This document shows positions 1 to 9,491 of a stretch of 64,000 bases of DNA, in pieces. The stretch covers positions 1-64,000 of the forward strand of contig CP014769.1 of assembly GCA_001596155.1 (NCBI GenBank). The letters run 5' to 3'. Within the stretch, counting starts at the first letter, position 1; each line of letters starts with the position of its first letter. This DNA is from Hymenobacter psoromatis. GTDB lineage: Bacteria; Bacteroidota; Bacteroidia; Cytophagales; Hymenobacteraceae. The translations under genes were made by a program, and so were the position numbers. The notes under the pieces were generated by a model that worked only from the letters and a program-made list of their open reading frames with translations, had not been told where the DNA came from and did no database searches.

Positions 1-446
1 GGATAGTCTATATCCTCCGACTCGTGGTCGCCTACAAAATCCAGCAGCCGCTTCAGCAGCTCGGGGCGCACACGGGGCTGCGGGGCAAACAGCACCAGCT
101 CGGGGGGCGGCCCGGCGGCCAGCAGCGCGTGCAGCTCGGCGGCGTTGGCCACCCGGAAGCCCATGTTCCAGTCGGCAAAGCTGCGCTCGGCGCAGGCCCC
201 GGCCCCCACCAGGCGGCACTTGTGGTGGCGCGGGTCGGCCGCAATGTGGTCGTAGTAGAGCGTCCGCACCACGGCTTCTTCGCCCTCCAGAATCTGGAAA
301 AACCGGTTGTCGGGCGTGTGCAGCCAGCAGGCCGAGAGGTGGTGCTCGCGGTTGAAGGCGCGGGCCTGGTGCAGCAGGGCCGTCAGCGCCGGCGTATCAA
401 AGGGTTGCAGGGCCTGGCTGTGGTAGAGGAGGTGGTACAGGCCCAT
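1..446 (-). CDS. BLUF-domain blue-light sensor protein (partial, runs off left edge)
   Basis: Reading the minus strand from an ATG at 446 gives an open frame to the window edge. The N-terminus is a BLUF flavin-binding domain: LLYHS carries the conserved flavin-contacting Tyr (residue 8), Asn32 lies in RAFNRE, Gln51 in FFQILEG, and DWNMGFR (about residues 93-99) matches the conserved Trp-x-Met-Gly segment. Spacing of Tyr, Asn and Gln fits known BLUF proteins. In this family FAD bound non-covalently senses blue light. The canonical ITGLL strand is changed to LSACW. The C-terminal part after about residue 105 is open and could be a short helical tail or link to an output domain outside the window. 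Family call is firm; the output function is unknown. Confidence 0.85.
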   Translation of the reverse strand, partial: MGLYHLLYHSQALQPFDTPALTALLHQARAFNREHHLSACWLHTPDNRFFQILEGEEAVVRTLYYDHIAADPRHHKCRLVGAGACAERSFADWNMGFRVANAAELHALLAAGPPPELVLFAPQPRVRPELLKRLLDFVGDHESEDIDY

Positions 447-595
447 GACGGTAACAAGTAAATGACAGCCCACCGGGAGGGTACTCTCGCTGGCCAATGC
501 AGCGTTTTTGGTTAGTGAGGCTACGCACCGGCCCTGGTAAGCAGCCTGGCCCAGGCATACTGGATTGGTTTCTGGGTGAATATACACTTTTGAAA

Positions 596-670
596 TGAAT
601 TAAAAATTAAGACGATAAATTAAAAATCTGGCACTCAGATTTTTAATTTATCGTCTTAATTTTTAATTCA
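596..670. repeat. Perfect 35-bp inverted repeat, 5-nt loop
   Basis: Left arm 596-630 and right arm 636-670 are exact reverse complements (arms start TGAATTAAAAATTAAGACG) around the loop GCACT. It lies between the BLUF gene and the thioredoxin-like gene, upstream of one and downstream of the other. The arms are A+T-rich and have no terminal U-run, so it is not a standard terminator, though it could stop transcription. It may be a small mobile palindrome. Confidence 0.8.
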
Positions 671-709
671 GCACCCAGCTGCGCTAAAGCGCCCGCCCCG
701 GCCGCTGGC

Positions 710-1045
710 CTACCCGGCGGTGGGTAGGGCGAGCCGGCCCAGCAGCTGGGCCACGATAAACTCGCCTTCGGGCAGGCCCTGCTGCCGCCACAGCTCCACG
801 CCCCGGCGCACCAGCACGAAGGCCGGCAAGTCGGCCGGCCGGAAGCTGCGCACCACCACCGGGTGGCTGGCCTCGTCCACCGAGAGCACCCGGATGACGC
901 TCCCCAGCCGCTGCTGCAACCCCTGAAGGGCCGCCAGCGTGGCCGCCCGCACCGGCGGGGCCGTGCCCGCCGGCGGCAACAGCACTAGCAGCACCGCCGC
1001 ATCGGCGGGCAGGGCAGCAGTTGGCAGGGGGGTAGGGATGGGCAT
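710..1045 (-). CDS. Thioredoxin-like small protein without CxxC
   Basis: The 111-residue protein (start chosen at the MPIPTPLP methionine; a longer start at 1150 exists but its extra residues look non-coding) has a thioredoxin-fold pattern: a hydrophobic strand AVLLVLLPP, helix, strand SVIRVLSVDEA, then VVRSFRPADLPAFVLVRRGVELWRQQGLPEGE. That last stretch matches the cis-Pro, beta-strand and gly-rich end of thioredoxins. There is no CxxC, so it is unlikely to be a disulfide reductase. It ends with TAG at 710. It stands alone, in opposite orientation to the downstream kinase. Function unknown. Confidence 0.6.
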   Translation of the reverse strand: MPIPTPLPTAALPADAAVLLVLLPPAGTAPPVRAATLAALQGLQQRLGSVIRVLSVDEASHPVVVRSFRPADLPAFVLVRRGVELWRQQGLPEGEFIVAQLLGRLALPTAG

Positions 1046-1473
1046 GAGCAGGAGAGAAGTAGGTAGCGGTAAAATTAGTGCCTTTCCGCGCCCCCCAACA
1101 TGAGTCTGCTTGCTTAAATGTCTGACAGGTATCATGTTAATTCCAGTCAAGGTTAACGGTATCTCCGCACAACCTACCGGGGATGACCAGCTTAGCCGGC
1201 GGGCAGGCCGCCCACGCCGGGCAGCAGAAAAACAGCGGGCTATGCGGGCGCTGCCGGCGAGTTGACAAACTCCGGGCCAAGTGGTATCGGGGCGAGCCGC
1301 TGCCCGGTACCGGCTGGCATGGGTCGCAAAGCTAGCGGCCCGGCCCGGCGGCGGACATGACGGCGGCCGGCTAATTAGCTGACGTTCGTCATGGTTAGCA
1401 ACCGGCTTACTGCCGACCTTTGACGGGCAGCAGGTGCCGCCTGGTGCCCCCTTTTTCCTGCCGCGCCCCCCTC
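1046..1473. other. Intergenic region, divergent promoters expected
   Basis: I see no credible gene here. It separates the thioredoxin-like gene (minus) from the histidine kinase (plus), so promoters for both should be inside. No clear operator or terminator is visible. Confidence 0.5.
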
Positions 1474-3084
1474 ATGCTTTCCGCTGCCTATACCGCCATC
1501 CTCTCTAATCTGCTCTACATGCAATCCCAGGAGTTTGTGGGTATCTATGATGTGGAGGTGGGCTGGTTTACGCAGGTAAACCCCGCGGCCGTGCGGCTGC
1601 TGGGCTACGCTTCGGAAGACGCTTTCCTCACCGACCCCGACCACTCGCTGCGCCTGCCGCCCTGGACGGCGGACGAGTGGGCGACGCTGGTCGAACTCAC
1701 TCGGCGCGAAGACCACCACGAGATGGAGGCCGCCATCCGCCGCCACACCGGCGAGCCGCTTCAGGTCTATTTGCGCTTCACGTACTTTGAGGCCGCGGGC
1801 CGGCCCTCGCTGCTCGTGTGCTTCGCCGAGCAAAGCCCGCTGCAACGGGCCGAACGCGACCTGGCCCACAGCGTGCGCCGCTTCGAGGCCGTGTTTACCA
1901 ACGCCACCATCGGCATCATCGTCTGCGATAAGGCCGGCATCATGGTGTCGGCCAATGAGCTGGCGGGGCAGCTGTTTGGCTACTCCCTACCCACGCTGCT
2001 GGGCCAGCCCCTCGAAGTGCTGGTGCCCGACGACGCGGACCACTACCCCGAGCAACTGCGCCACTTCTTTAGTCAGCGCCCGCCGGCGCGCCGCCTGGGT
2101 GCGCACCGCGTGCTGCGGGGCCAGCGCCAGGACGGCTCCCGGTTTCCGGTGGAAGTGAGCCTGAGCTACTTCTACCTCGATGAGGAGCTGTACGTGGTGG
2201 CCTACCTGCTCGACATCAGCCTCAAGCAGGCCGCCGAGCAGGAATTAGTGACCCAGCACCAGCACATCGGCCGCCTCAACGCCGAGCTGGAGCAGAAGGT
2301 GGCCGACCGCACCCACGCCCTGCTCAACACCCTGGCCGAACTCGAAAAGCGCGGCCAGGAGCTGGCCCTGGCCCTGGCCGCCGAGCAGGAGCTGGGCGAG
2401 CTGAAGTCGCGCTTCGTGAGCATGGCCTCGCACGAGTTCCGCACCCCGCTCACGGCCGTGCTCCTCTCGGCCACGCTCATCGGCAAGTACGCCGGCGGCG
2501 ACCAGCAGGCCCAGCGCGTGCGCCACCTGGCGCGCATCGAAACCTCCGTGAACCACCTCAATGCCATCCTGGAAGAGTTTCTTTCGGTGGGCCGCATCGA
2601 GGAAGGCGCGCTGGCGACGCGGCCGACCACCTTTTACCTGACCACGCTGCTCACCGAAACCCTGGCCGACGTGCACAGCCTGCGCAAGCCCGGCCAAACC
2701 ATCGCGCAGCTGATAGAGTGCCCCGACCCCTTTCCCCTCGATGCCTCGCTGCTGCGCAAAATCCTGGTCAACCTGCTCTCCAACGCCCTCAAGTATTCGG
2801 GCGACAACGCCGTCGTCACGGTGCGGGCCAGTTGCCACGCTAACCAATTGGTACTGAGCGTGGAAGACCAGGGGGTAGGGATTTCCCCAGAAGACCAGAA
2901 GCACCTGTTCGAGCGCTTTTTCCGGGCCCGCAGCGTGAGCACCGTGCCTGGCACCGGGCTGGGCCTCTACATCATTGCCAAGTACCTGGAGCTGATGCGG
3001 GGCACTATTACGCTCAGTAGCGCCCTGGGCCAGGGCACCACCGTCACCGTCACCATTCCCTATGAAAACGATTCTGCTGATTGA
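1474..3084 (+). CDS. PAS-domain sensor histidine kinase
   Basis: Start chosen at ATG 1474 (MLSAAYTAILSN); an upstream ATG at 1420 adds a non-conserved tail. Domain order: a PAS-like fold (about 15-125), a second PAS domain (about 135-260, FTNATIGIIVCDKAG start), a coiled coil (LNAELEQKVADRTH), HisKA with phospho-acceptor His about 320 in SHEFRTPL, then HATPase with N-box LVNLLSNALKYSG, G1 VEDQGVGI and G2 GTGLGLYI. There are no membrane segments, so it senses a cytosolic signal. The 3' end overlaps the downstream regulator by 23 nt, so the two form one translationally coupled two-component pair. Confidence 0.93.
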   Translation: MLSAAYTAILSNLLYMQSQEFVGIYDVEVGWFTQVNPAAVRLLGYASEDAFLTDPDHSLRLPPWTADEWATLVELTRREDHHEMEAAIRRHTGEPLQVYLRFTYFEAAGRPSLLVCFAEQSPLQRAERDLAHSVRRFEAVFTNATIGIIVCDKAGIMVSANELAGQLFGYSLPTLLGQPLEVLVPDDADHYPEQLRHFFSQRPPARRLGAHRVLRGQRQDGSRFPVEVSLSYFYLDEELYVVAYLLDISLKQAAEQELVTQHQHIGRLNAELEQKVADRTHALLNTLAELEKRGQELALALAAEQELGELKSRFVSMASHEFRTPLTAVLLSATLIGKYAGGDQQAQRVRHLARIETSVNHLNAILEEFLSVGRIEEGALATRPTTFYLTTLLTETLADVHSLRKPGQTIAQLIECPDPFPLDASLLRKILVNLLSNALKYSGDNAVVTVRASCHANQLVLSVEDQGVGISPEDQKHLFERFFRARSVSTVPGTGLGLYIIAKYLELMRGTITLSSALGQGTTVTVTIPYENDSAD

Positions 3085-4114
3085 GGACGATGCCTTCATC
3101 CGGGAAAGCACGGCCGAGCTGCTCGCGCTGGCTGGCTACCGCGTGCGCACGGCCGAAAACGGCAAGCTCGGCGTGGAAGACGCCCTGGCCGCCCGGCCCG
3201 ACCTCGTTATTTGCGACATCATGATGCCGGTGCTCGATGGCTTCGGCGTGCTGCACATCTTCAACCAGAACCCGCAGCTGGCGGGCGTGCCGTTCATCTT
3301 CCTCACCGCCAAAACCGAGCGCGCCGACCAGCGCCGGGGCATGGAGCTGGGGGCCGACGACTACCTCACCAAGCCCTTTAGCGAGAACGAGCTGCTGAGC
3401 GCCGTGAGTGGCCGCCTCGACCGCTTTCAGCACCTCAAGCCCGACTACGACCTGCAAGCCGGCGGCCTGGGCGAGTTTCTGGACGATGCCCGCGCCGTGG
3501 GCAACCTGGCCGGCCTCTCGGCCGACCGCCGCGCGCACCCGGTGCGCCGCAAGCAGGATATTTACCTCGAAGGCAACGAGCCGTCGCGGGTCTATTTCGT
3601 GCAGGCCGGCCGCGTCAAAACCGTCAAAACTACCGAGGGGGGTAAGGAGCTGATTACCGGCTTCTATGGCCCCGGCGAGTTCTTCGGCTACCTGGCCCTG
3701 CTGGGCCAGACCCCGCACGGCGACTCCGCCGTGGCCGTCGATGACTCGGAGCTGGTGTACATTCCGCAAGATGATTTTTTGCAATTGCTACTTCGTAATG
3801 CAACGGTAAGTCAGCAGTTTATTCACCTGCTGGCGGGCCGCGTGAGTGAGCGGGAGCAGCAGCTGCTGGGCATGGCCTACAGCTCCATCCGCCGGCGCGT
3901 GGCCGACACGCTGCTGCGCCTCTCCGAACCCCCGGCCGGCGACCCGGCGGCCACTATCCAGCTCACCCGCGAGGATATGGCGGCGATGGTAGGCACGGCC
4001 CCTGAGTCGCTGATTCGTACCCTGAGCGAGTTCAACCAAAGTGGCCTGATTGAGTTGACTCCTGGCAACATCCGGGTGCTGGAGCCGGAGAAGCTGCGCC
4101 GCGCGCACTGGTAA
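3062..4114 (+). CDS. Response regulator: receiver fused to CRP/FNR-type DNA-binding module
   Basis: Residues 1-120 are a receiver domain (acidic ED at 8-10, phospho-Asp 52 in CDIMMP, Lys in YLTKPF). After a linker, about 150-260 is a cyclic-nucleotide-binding-like barrel (YFVQAGRVKTVKTTEGGKEL, GPGEFFGYLALLG). About 265-345 is a CRP-type winged helix (TREDMAAMVGTAPESLIRTLSEF). The PGEFFG motif resembles CRP, but the Arg-Ala-Ala phosphate cassette is not evident, so cAMP binding is doubtful. Phosphorylation by the overlapping kinase probably replaces or adds to a small-molecule signal. Targets unknown; the divergent and downstream redox genes are candidates. Confidence 0.93.
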   Translation: MKTILLIEDDAFIRESTAELLALAGYRVRTAENGKLGVEDALAARPDLVICDIMMPVLDGFGVLHIFNQNPQLAGVPFIFLTAKTERADQRRGMELGADDYLTKPFSENELLSAVSGRLDRFQHLKPDYDLQAGGLGEFLDDARAVGNLAGLSADRRAHPVRRKQDIYLEGNEPSRVYFVQAGRVKTVKTTEGGKELITGFYGPGEFFGYLALLGQTPHGDSAVAVDDSELVYIPQDDFLQLLLRNATVSQQFIHLLAGRVSEREQQLLGMAYSSIRRRVADTLLRLSEPPAGDPAATIQLTREDMAAMVGTAPESLIRTLSEFNQSGLIELTPGNIRVLEPEKLRRAHW

Positions 4115-4334
4115 AGCCCGGTAGTTGCCGGGGTCGCCCAGCGCCGGTAAAACCAGCGCTTTAGCAGCGGCTACTCGGGCCCGCCCGCGGCAACCACGGG
4201 GAGTGCTATGACAAAACGCACTAGAAAGGCTGACTTGGCTCATACCGCCGCCGCCGCCCGCCCCGCACCTTTAACGGTGCCCAGGGCCGCCCGCGGCGCG
4301 GGTCAGCGCAGAGGTTCACCTTACCCCCCTCCAC

Positions 4335-5465
4335 ATGACTCGCAGACACTTTTGGCCGGCCGCCGGTGGCGTGCTGCTAACGGCCGGCGGCCTGGCCTAC
4401 CTGGCCACGAGCCCCATTCAAACCACCGTCCCCCAGGCCCCGCCGCGCCCGGCCGTACCACTGCTGCCTGATGAGCGCGAAATTCTGCGGCTGGCGGCGC
4501 TGGCCCCCAGCGGCCACAACACGCAGCCCTGGTGCGTAACCCGCCACGCGCCATTTCGCTGGACTATCGGTAACGACCACACCCGCTGGCTGCCGGCCGT
4601 GGACCCTACCCAGCGCGAAACCATGCTGTCCATCGGGGCTTTCCTGCAAAACCTGGAATCCGCCGCCGGCCACCTCGGCTACGCCTGCCGCTGGCAGCTG
4701 CTGGCCGATAACAATCAGGCCGCCAACGTGGTAGCCGTAACCCTGACCAAAACCGCGGGCCTCCCCGCCGTTGACGTAACCGGTCTGCTGCACCGCCGCA
4801 CGCTGCGCAACGGCTACCGCAACCAGCCGCTGGCCCCGGCCGACGTGCGCGCCCTGACGGCGGGTGAGCCCGGCTACCACTTCTTTCGCCGCGACTCGTC
4901 CCAGGGCCAGTGGCTCGACGCGCAAACCCTGGCCGCCAATCACCAGCAAACCTACCGCGACGCGGCTGAGCGGGAGCTAAGCCGCTGGGTTCGCTTCTCG
5001 GACCAGGAAGCCGCCCGGCACCGCGATGGCCTCACGCCCGCCAGCATGGGAATCGGGGGGGTAGCCGGGTGGTGGGTGCGGCATTTCTACACCCCGGCCA
5101 CGGTCATGAAAGCCAGCTTTCGCGAAGCCAGTATGGATAAGGTAGCTGAGCAGGTGGGCCAGTCGGGCGGCTGGCTGGTGCTCACCAGTCCCGACCGCGC
5201 AACTGGTACGTTGCTCGACACCGGCCGGCGGGTGCAGCGCCTCTGGACGCAGGTGCGGAGCCGCGGCATCGCCCTGCATCCCATGACGCAAATCCTGGAG
5301 GAAGCCCCGTTCGCCCAGCAAGTAAATGCGGCCTTGGGCCTAACGGAGCCCATCCAATTCTTACTGCGCTTCGGCTACGTGGATGCCTACCCCGAGCCCG
5401 TGGCCGAGCGCCGCCCAGTCGAGTGGTTCGTCCAAAACGGAGGGGTAGGCCGGAACGTGGCGTAG
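4335..5465 (+). CDS. Acg-type nitroreductase-family protein, exported or membrane-anchored
   Basis: 376 residues. The N-terminus MTRRHFW followed by a hydrophobic stretch (about 10-27) suggests a Tat-like signal or membrane anchor. The body has nitroreductase/Acg features: AALAPSGHNTQPW (FMN phosphate contact), LLHRRTLRNGYR, and a C-terminal half ending in LRFGYVDAYPEPVAERRPVEWF, typical of the family. Acg proteins bind FMN and often lack reductase activity, acting as flavin stores; that is family knowledge, not shown here. It follows the regulator pair by 220 nt with its own upstream region. Confidence 0.85.
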   Translation: MTRRHFWPAAGGVLLTAGGLAYLATSPIQTTVPQAPPRPAVPLLPDEREILRLAALAPSGHNTQPWCVTRHAPFRWTIGNDHTRWLPAVDPTQRETMLSIGAFLQNLESAAGHLGYACRWQLLADNNQAANVVAVTLTKTAGLPAVDVTGLLHRRTLRNGYRNQPLAPADVRALTAGEPGYHFFRRDSSQGQWLDAQTLAANHQQTYRDAAERELSRWVRFSDQEAARHRDGLTPASMGIGGVAGWWVRHFYTPATVMKASFREASMDKVAEQVGQSGGWLVLTSPDRATGTLLDTGRRVQRLWTQVRSRGIALHPMTQILEEAPFAQQVNAALGLTEPIQFLLRFGYVDAYPEPVAERRPVEWFVQNGGVGRNVA

Positions 5466-5547
5466 GTCCGGGTTCATTAATTACCGCTGTTACGGCAGCA
5501 CCACTGGTTACCCATCCTGCTTAGGCGTAGCCCTGCGGCACCAGGCG

Positions 5548-5910
5548 CTAGCTCAGGCGCGGGTGGGCAGCTCGCCGGGGGGCCTGGGGCCAGACGTAGC
5601 GGGTGACCGGCTGGCTCAGCTCGCCGGAGGGTAGCACCCCCACGGCGCTCAGCAAACCCACCTGCGGGTGCCAGTGCCGGGCCCGCTGGCGGCGGTAGTA
5701 CCAGGCCAGGCCCAGCGCCCCGAGCAGCAGACAGGAAAGGGCCGATACCTGGAGCAGCGGACGGTACGTGAACCGGGCCGGGGCCCCGGCCGGCCGGGCC
5801 GCTACGGTGGCTAGTGGGCCAGACCGCGCCAGCAGCGGGGCCACGAGCAAGACCACAACCAAGGCCAGCCTCCGCAGAGGCAGCCACGCAAAACGGGGGA
5901 GAAGGCGCAT
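5548..5910 (-). CDS. Small two-helix membrane protein downstream of cydB
   Basis: From ATG 5910 a 120-residue frame has two hydrophobic segments (about LALVVVLLVAPLLA, residues 16-29, and LLQVSALSCLLLGALGLAWYY, 52-72) followed by a basic, soluble tail. It starts 44 nt after cydB stops on the same strand, so it is probably in the cydAB operon. It is not CydX (which is about 30-50 residues with one helix). Not recognised otherwise; the codon pattern supports it only moderately. Confidence 0.5.
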   Translation of the reverse strand: MRLLPRFAWLPLRRLALVVVLLVAPLLARSGPLATVAARPAGAPARFTYRPLLQVSALSCLLLGALGLAWYYRRQRARHWHPQVGLLSAVGVLPSGELSQPVTRYVWPQAPRRAAHPRLS

Positions 5911-5954
5911 GAGAATAACTGAAAAAAGTGAAGCGGCCAGCGAGGTCTCCCAGG

Positions 5955-6989
5955 CTAATAGCTGGCCGCGTCGAGGCGCACTTTGCCCCGAAACACCCAA
6001 AACACGAAGCCCGTGTAGGTGGCCACCAGCGGCACACCGATAGCCGCGATTATAAGCATGATGCCCAGCGACTTGTGCGACGAGGAGGCGTTGTAAATCG
6101 TCAGGTTCCAGGCCGGGTTGAGGGTGGAGCGCACCAGCACCGGAAACAGGCCGGCCGCCACCGTGAGCAGCAGCAGCGCGGCAATGGAGCCCGAGCAGAT
6201 GAAGGCCGGGAAGTAGCGCCGCCGCCGGATAAGCCGCCCGATGCTGAGCACCAGCCCCAGCGTGAGCAGCGGCACGGCAAACAGCCAGGGCTCGGCCAAA
6301 AATACCCGCAGCATGTGCGGCACGTACCAGAGCGTGGCCGCCGAGAGCAGCAAATAGAGCCCCACGAACACGCGCAGCGTCTGGCGCACGATAAGGGTGA
6401 GGCGCGTAAAGATGCGATTCTCCGTTTTGAGCAGCAGGTACACCGCCCCGTGCTGGGCAAACAGCGCCACCGTGGTCAGGCCCACCAACAAGGCGTAGGG
6501 ATTCAGAAACGAGAGCCAGTTGCCGTGAAACTCGCGGTCGGCCCCGATGGGCAGGCCCTGAATGATGTTTCCCAGCACCACGCCCAGGCTCAGGGCTACC
6601 ACGATGCTGGCCACTGAGTAGCTCCAGTCCCACATTTTGCGCCACCAGGGCATGGGCTCCTTACTGCGGAATTCGATGGAAATAGCCCGAAAAATGAGCG
6701 CCACCAGAAATAGCATAAAGGGGATGTAGAAGGCCGAAAACACCGTACCGTACACCACCGGGAAGCCTGCGAACAGCGTGCCGCCGCCAATGACGAGCCA
6801 CACCTCGTTGCCGTCCCACACCGGGCCGATGGCATTCAGGGCCACCCGCCGGCTTTCTTCCTTTTTTAAGAACATGTGGATGGCCCCCGCGCCCAGGTCG
6901 AAGCCATCGAGCACGGCGTAGCCCGTGAACACGGCCCCCACCACCAAAAACCACCACACGGCCAAATCAAGGCCCAGAAAAGTTGTCAT
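5955..6989 (-). CDS. cydB: Cytochrome bd ubiquinol oxidase subunit II
   Basis: 344 residues from ATG 6989. The N-terminus WWFLVVGAVFTGYAVLDGFDLGAG is the hallmark CydB start with the conserved GFDLG, followed by GPVWDGNEVWLV. About eight to nine hydrophobic segments span the protein. CydB supports the haem-bearing CydA subunit in the quinol:O2 oxidoreductase of the inner membrane, which works at low oxygen and resists several respiratory poisons. It begins 11 nt after cydA ends, so the two are co-transcribed. Confidence 0.96.
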   Translation of the reverse strand: MTTFLGLDLAVWWFLVVGAVFTGYAVLDGFDLGAGAIHMFLKKEESRRVALNAIGPVWDGNEVWLVIGGGTLFAGFPVVYGTVFSAFYIPFMLFLVALIFRAISIEFRSKEPMPWWRKMWDWSYSVASIVVALSLGVVLGNIIQGLPIGADREFHGNWLSFLNPYALLVGLTTVALFAQHGAVYLLLKTENRIFTRLTLIVRQTLRVFVGLYLLLSAATLWYVPHMLRVFLAEPWLFAVPLLTLGLVLSIGRLIRRRRYFPAFICSGSIAALLLLTVAAGLFPVLVRSTLNPAWNLTIYNASSSHKSLGIMLIIAAIGVPLVATYTGFVFWVFRGKVRLDAASY

Positions 6990-7000
6990 AACTGGAAGGA

Positions 7001-8440
7001 TTACAGGTCGGAAACGTGGCTGAGCGCGGCGGGTGAAGCGGCCGGCGCCTCGTGCGAAATGACGGGGTTGTTGCGCTTGGAAGCGGGCGAGAGGTGCCCG
7101 TCCGGGCCGTCCTCGCGCGGGGCTTCGTCGGTGGGGCCGTGCTGGATTTTCTTGTTCAACAAGTACAGAAACAGGGCGAAGAGCAGAGCATACACCAGTG
7201 TGAATAGAATCAGCGAAAACCAAATCTGGCCCGCCGTTACGGCCTTGGACAGCGCCTGCGAGGTGCGCAGCAGCCCGTACACCACCCAGGGCTGGCGGCC
7301 CACTTCGGCCGAGTACCAGCCCACTTGGTTGCCAAGCTGCGGCAGCAGCACGGCCGCCACGAACACGCTCAGCAGCCAGCGCGATTGCCAGAGCCGGCCC
7401 CGCCAGAGCAGCCAGCAGGCCAGCAGCGTGAGGGCAATGAGCGTCATGCCAATGGCCACCATGATGTGGTAGGTCTGGAAAACGAAATTGACCGGCGGCC
7501 GGTCCTCGGGCCGAAAGCTGTTGAGGCCGCGCACCGGGGCTTTAAAATCCTGATGCAGCAAAAAGCTGAGCCCGCCGGGAATGCCCAGGCCCGTTACGTG
7601 CTGGGTTTTAGTATCGACCCAACCAAACAAGTACATTTCGGCCGGCGCGGAGGCGGCGTAGTGGCCCTCAAAGGCCGCCAGCTTGGCGGGCTGGTTCACG
7701 GCCACGCCGCCAGCCGAGTGGTGGCCGGTGAGCAGCTGCCCCAGCCCCGATACCGTGGCCACGGTCAGCGCAATCTTAAACGCGGCCTTCGAGCTTTCCA
7801 CGAAGCGTCCTTTGAGCAGGTACCAGGCGCTCACGCTCAGCACCAGAAACGAGCCGGACAGAAACGAGCCAATAACGGCGTGCGAGAGCCGGTCCATGCT
7901 GCTGGGGTTGAAGACCATCGCCCAGAAGTCGGTGACTTCGGCCCGCACCGTGAGGCCCGAGCCCACCAGGTGGAAGCCGGCCGGGGTTTGCTGCCAGGAG
8001 TTGGCCACCACAATCCAGACGGCTGAAAACATGGAGCCCAGCGCCACCATCACCGTGGCGAAGAAGTGCACCCGCGGTGACACCCGGTGCCAGCCAAAGA
8101 GCAGGATGCCCAGAAAACCCGATTCCAGGGCGAAGGCAAAAATTCCCTCCGCCGCCAGCGCCGAGCCGAAAATATCGCCCACGTAGCGCGAGTAGGTAGC
8201 CCAGTTGGTGCCAAACTCGAACTCCATCACGATGCCCGTGGCCACCCCGATGCCGAAGATGAGGGCGAAAATGCGAATCCAGAACCGCGTGAGGCGCTCG
8301 TACATCGGGTTGCGCGTCTTCAAAAACATGCCCTCCATCAGCACCAGCACCACGCCCAGCCCGATGCTCAGCGGCGGGTAGATGTAGTGAAAGGCAATGG
8401 TGAAGGCAAACTGAACGCGGGCGAGAATCTCGACGGACAT
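7001..8440 (-). CDS. cydA: Cytochrome bd ubiquinol oxidase subunit I
   Basis: 479 residues. Seen: N-terminal haem-ligand region [19 protein letters not shown] (His18), [37 protein letters not shown], and [18 protein letters not shown] near the C-terminus. The protein is shorter than the long-Q-loop type and [13 protein letters not shown] resembles the short-Q-loop/CIO-like group; this subgroup call is inference. It oxidises quinol and reduces O2 to water without proton pumping. Operon order is cydA-cydB-small membrane protein. Confidence 0.96.
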   Translation of the reverse strand: MSVEILARVQFAFTIAFHYIYPPLSIGLGVVLVLMEGMFLKTRNPMYERLTRFWIRIFALIFGIGVATGIVMEFEFGTNWATYSRYVGDIFGSALAAEGIFAFALESGFLGILLFGWHRVSPRVHFFATVMVALGSMFSAVWIVVANSWQQTPAGFHLVGSGLTVRAEVTDFWAMVFNPSSMDRLSHAVIGSFLSGSFLVLSVSAWYLLKGRFVESSKAAFKIALTVATVSGLGQLLTGHHSAGGVAVNQPAKLAAFEGHYAASAPAEMYLFGWVDTKTQHVTGLGIPGGLSFLLHQDFKAPVRGLNSFRPEDRPPVNFVFQTYHIMVAIGMTLIALTLLACWLLWRGRLWQSRWLLSVFVAAVLLPQLGNQVGWYSAEVGRQPWVVYGLLRTSQALSKAVTAGQIWFSLILFTLVYALLFALFLYLLNKKIQHGPTDEAPREDGPDGHLSPASKRNNPVISHEAPAASPAALSHVSDL

Positions 8441-8509
8441 AGCAGGGGGATTAATGGAGCAGACCTATGAGCATAGTCATTACTAACTGATAATCAGTAA
8501 TTTTATACG

Positions 8510-9244
8510 TCAGCCGACCAGCTTGGGTGTGGGTAGCAGGGCCGACCAAGGGTAGTGCTGGTGCAGCTGAGCATCCAGGTCTTCGCGGCTGAGGGGGCCC
8601 TGCATAGTGAGCACTTGCTCGCTGGTAGCGGGGGCTGCCTGGGCACCGGGGACCACCGCCAGACGCACGTGATTAAGTACCTCGACCACCCCACATATGC
8701 CGGCGGCCACGTCGGCCGCCCGCTCCCGGCCGAAGTAGTCCGCCACGACGCCCGCCAGCTGCACGCGCCCATTGGCCACCTGCACCGCGAAGTAGTTATG
8801 GCTCACGTAGGGGTCGTGCCGCAGGGCCGCCCGCACCTGCGCCTGAATGGCCGCGTCGGGCTCGTCGCTGCGGACCTTCAGCAAGTTGTGCACCTGCCGC
8901 ACGCCCGTTACGACGCGCGCAATCTGCTCGGCGACCTGCCGGGCACGCAGGTTGCTGAGCGTGCCCAGCAGCGTCGCGACCCCAGCGTGCACCTGCACGA
9001 AGGGCCGCAGAGCGGCGAGGCGGGAGTCGGCGCGCAGCGCCGCCCGAATAGCCTGGGCCACGGTGGTATCGGGCGGGTAAGGGAAGTCCGGACTGACCCG
9101 GATGGGGCTGGGTCCCCAAGGGGCTGCCCCTGGGTTGCGGGCATCGGTGCGGCCGGTCTCCGCTGCGTAGGCTGCGGCCACCAAATGGCCGAGCGCGGCG
9201 GCCAGGCACTCTTCTACGGTGGGTAACCCAGGGGGTAGGGACAT
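8510..9244 (-). CDS. BON-domain protein
   Basis: Start chosen at ATG 9244 (MSLPPGLPT). The 244-residue protein holds two BON repeats: one from about PPDTTVAQAIRAALRADSRL to VVTGVRQVHNLLKV, and a second from DAAIQAQVRAALRHDPYV to GVVEVLNHVRLAV. Each shows the typical V-x-G-x-V-x-L type core. BON domains bind phospholipid surfaces or join osmotic-stress proteins. No signal peptide is evident. It lies upstream of the cyd operon and divergent to the Mla-type operon. Confidence 0.85.
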   Translation of the reverse strand: MSLPPGLPTVEECLAAALGHLVAAAYAAETGRTDARNPGAAPWGPSPIRVSPDFPYPPDTTVAQAIRAALRADSRLAALRPFVQVHAGVATLLGTLSNLRARQVAEQIARVVTGVRQVHNLLKVRSDEPDAAIQAQVRAALRHDPYVSHNYFAVQVANGRVQLAGVVADYFGRERAADVAAGICGVVEVLNHVRLAVVPGAQAAPATSEQVLTMQGPLSREDLDAQLHQHYPWSALLPTPKLVG

Positions 9245-9491
9245 GGTGAGGGAGGGAAAGGAGGGGCTCCGGCCGGCCGCGTGAAACGGTAGCAAAGCTC
9301 CGCCCTGGTCGGGGCCGACGGGCTGACAACCGTCAGGCAGGAACCTGATTTGCGTCATGCCCGTCGCCCCGCAGGAGCCTCACCTTTGCGTAGTAAAATC
9401 TTTGCTACTTAACGGATTATTAAAATCAGCTGCGTTGGCCCCCGCGCCGCCTACCCCGCTGATTCTACCCGCTTACCAGCCTCGCTACCCC

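Noticed and set aside
24..461. Plus-strand frame opposite the BLUF gene
   Set aside because: Its composition is Gly/Gln/Val-rich reverse-strand shadow; the minus frame has clear BLUF motifs.
5548..6645. 365-residue minus frame covering cydB
   Set aside because: The first two-thirds is a shadow of cydB in another frame; only the last 120 residues from ATG 5910 look like a gene.
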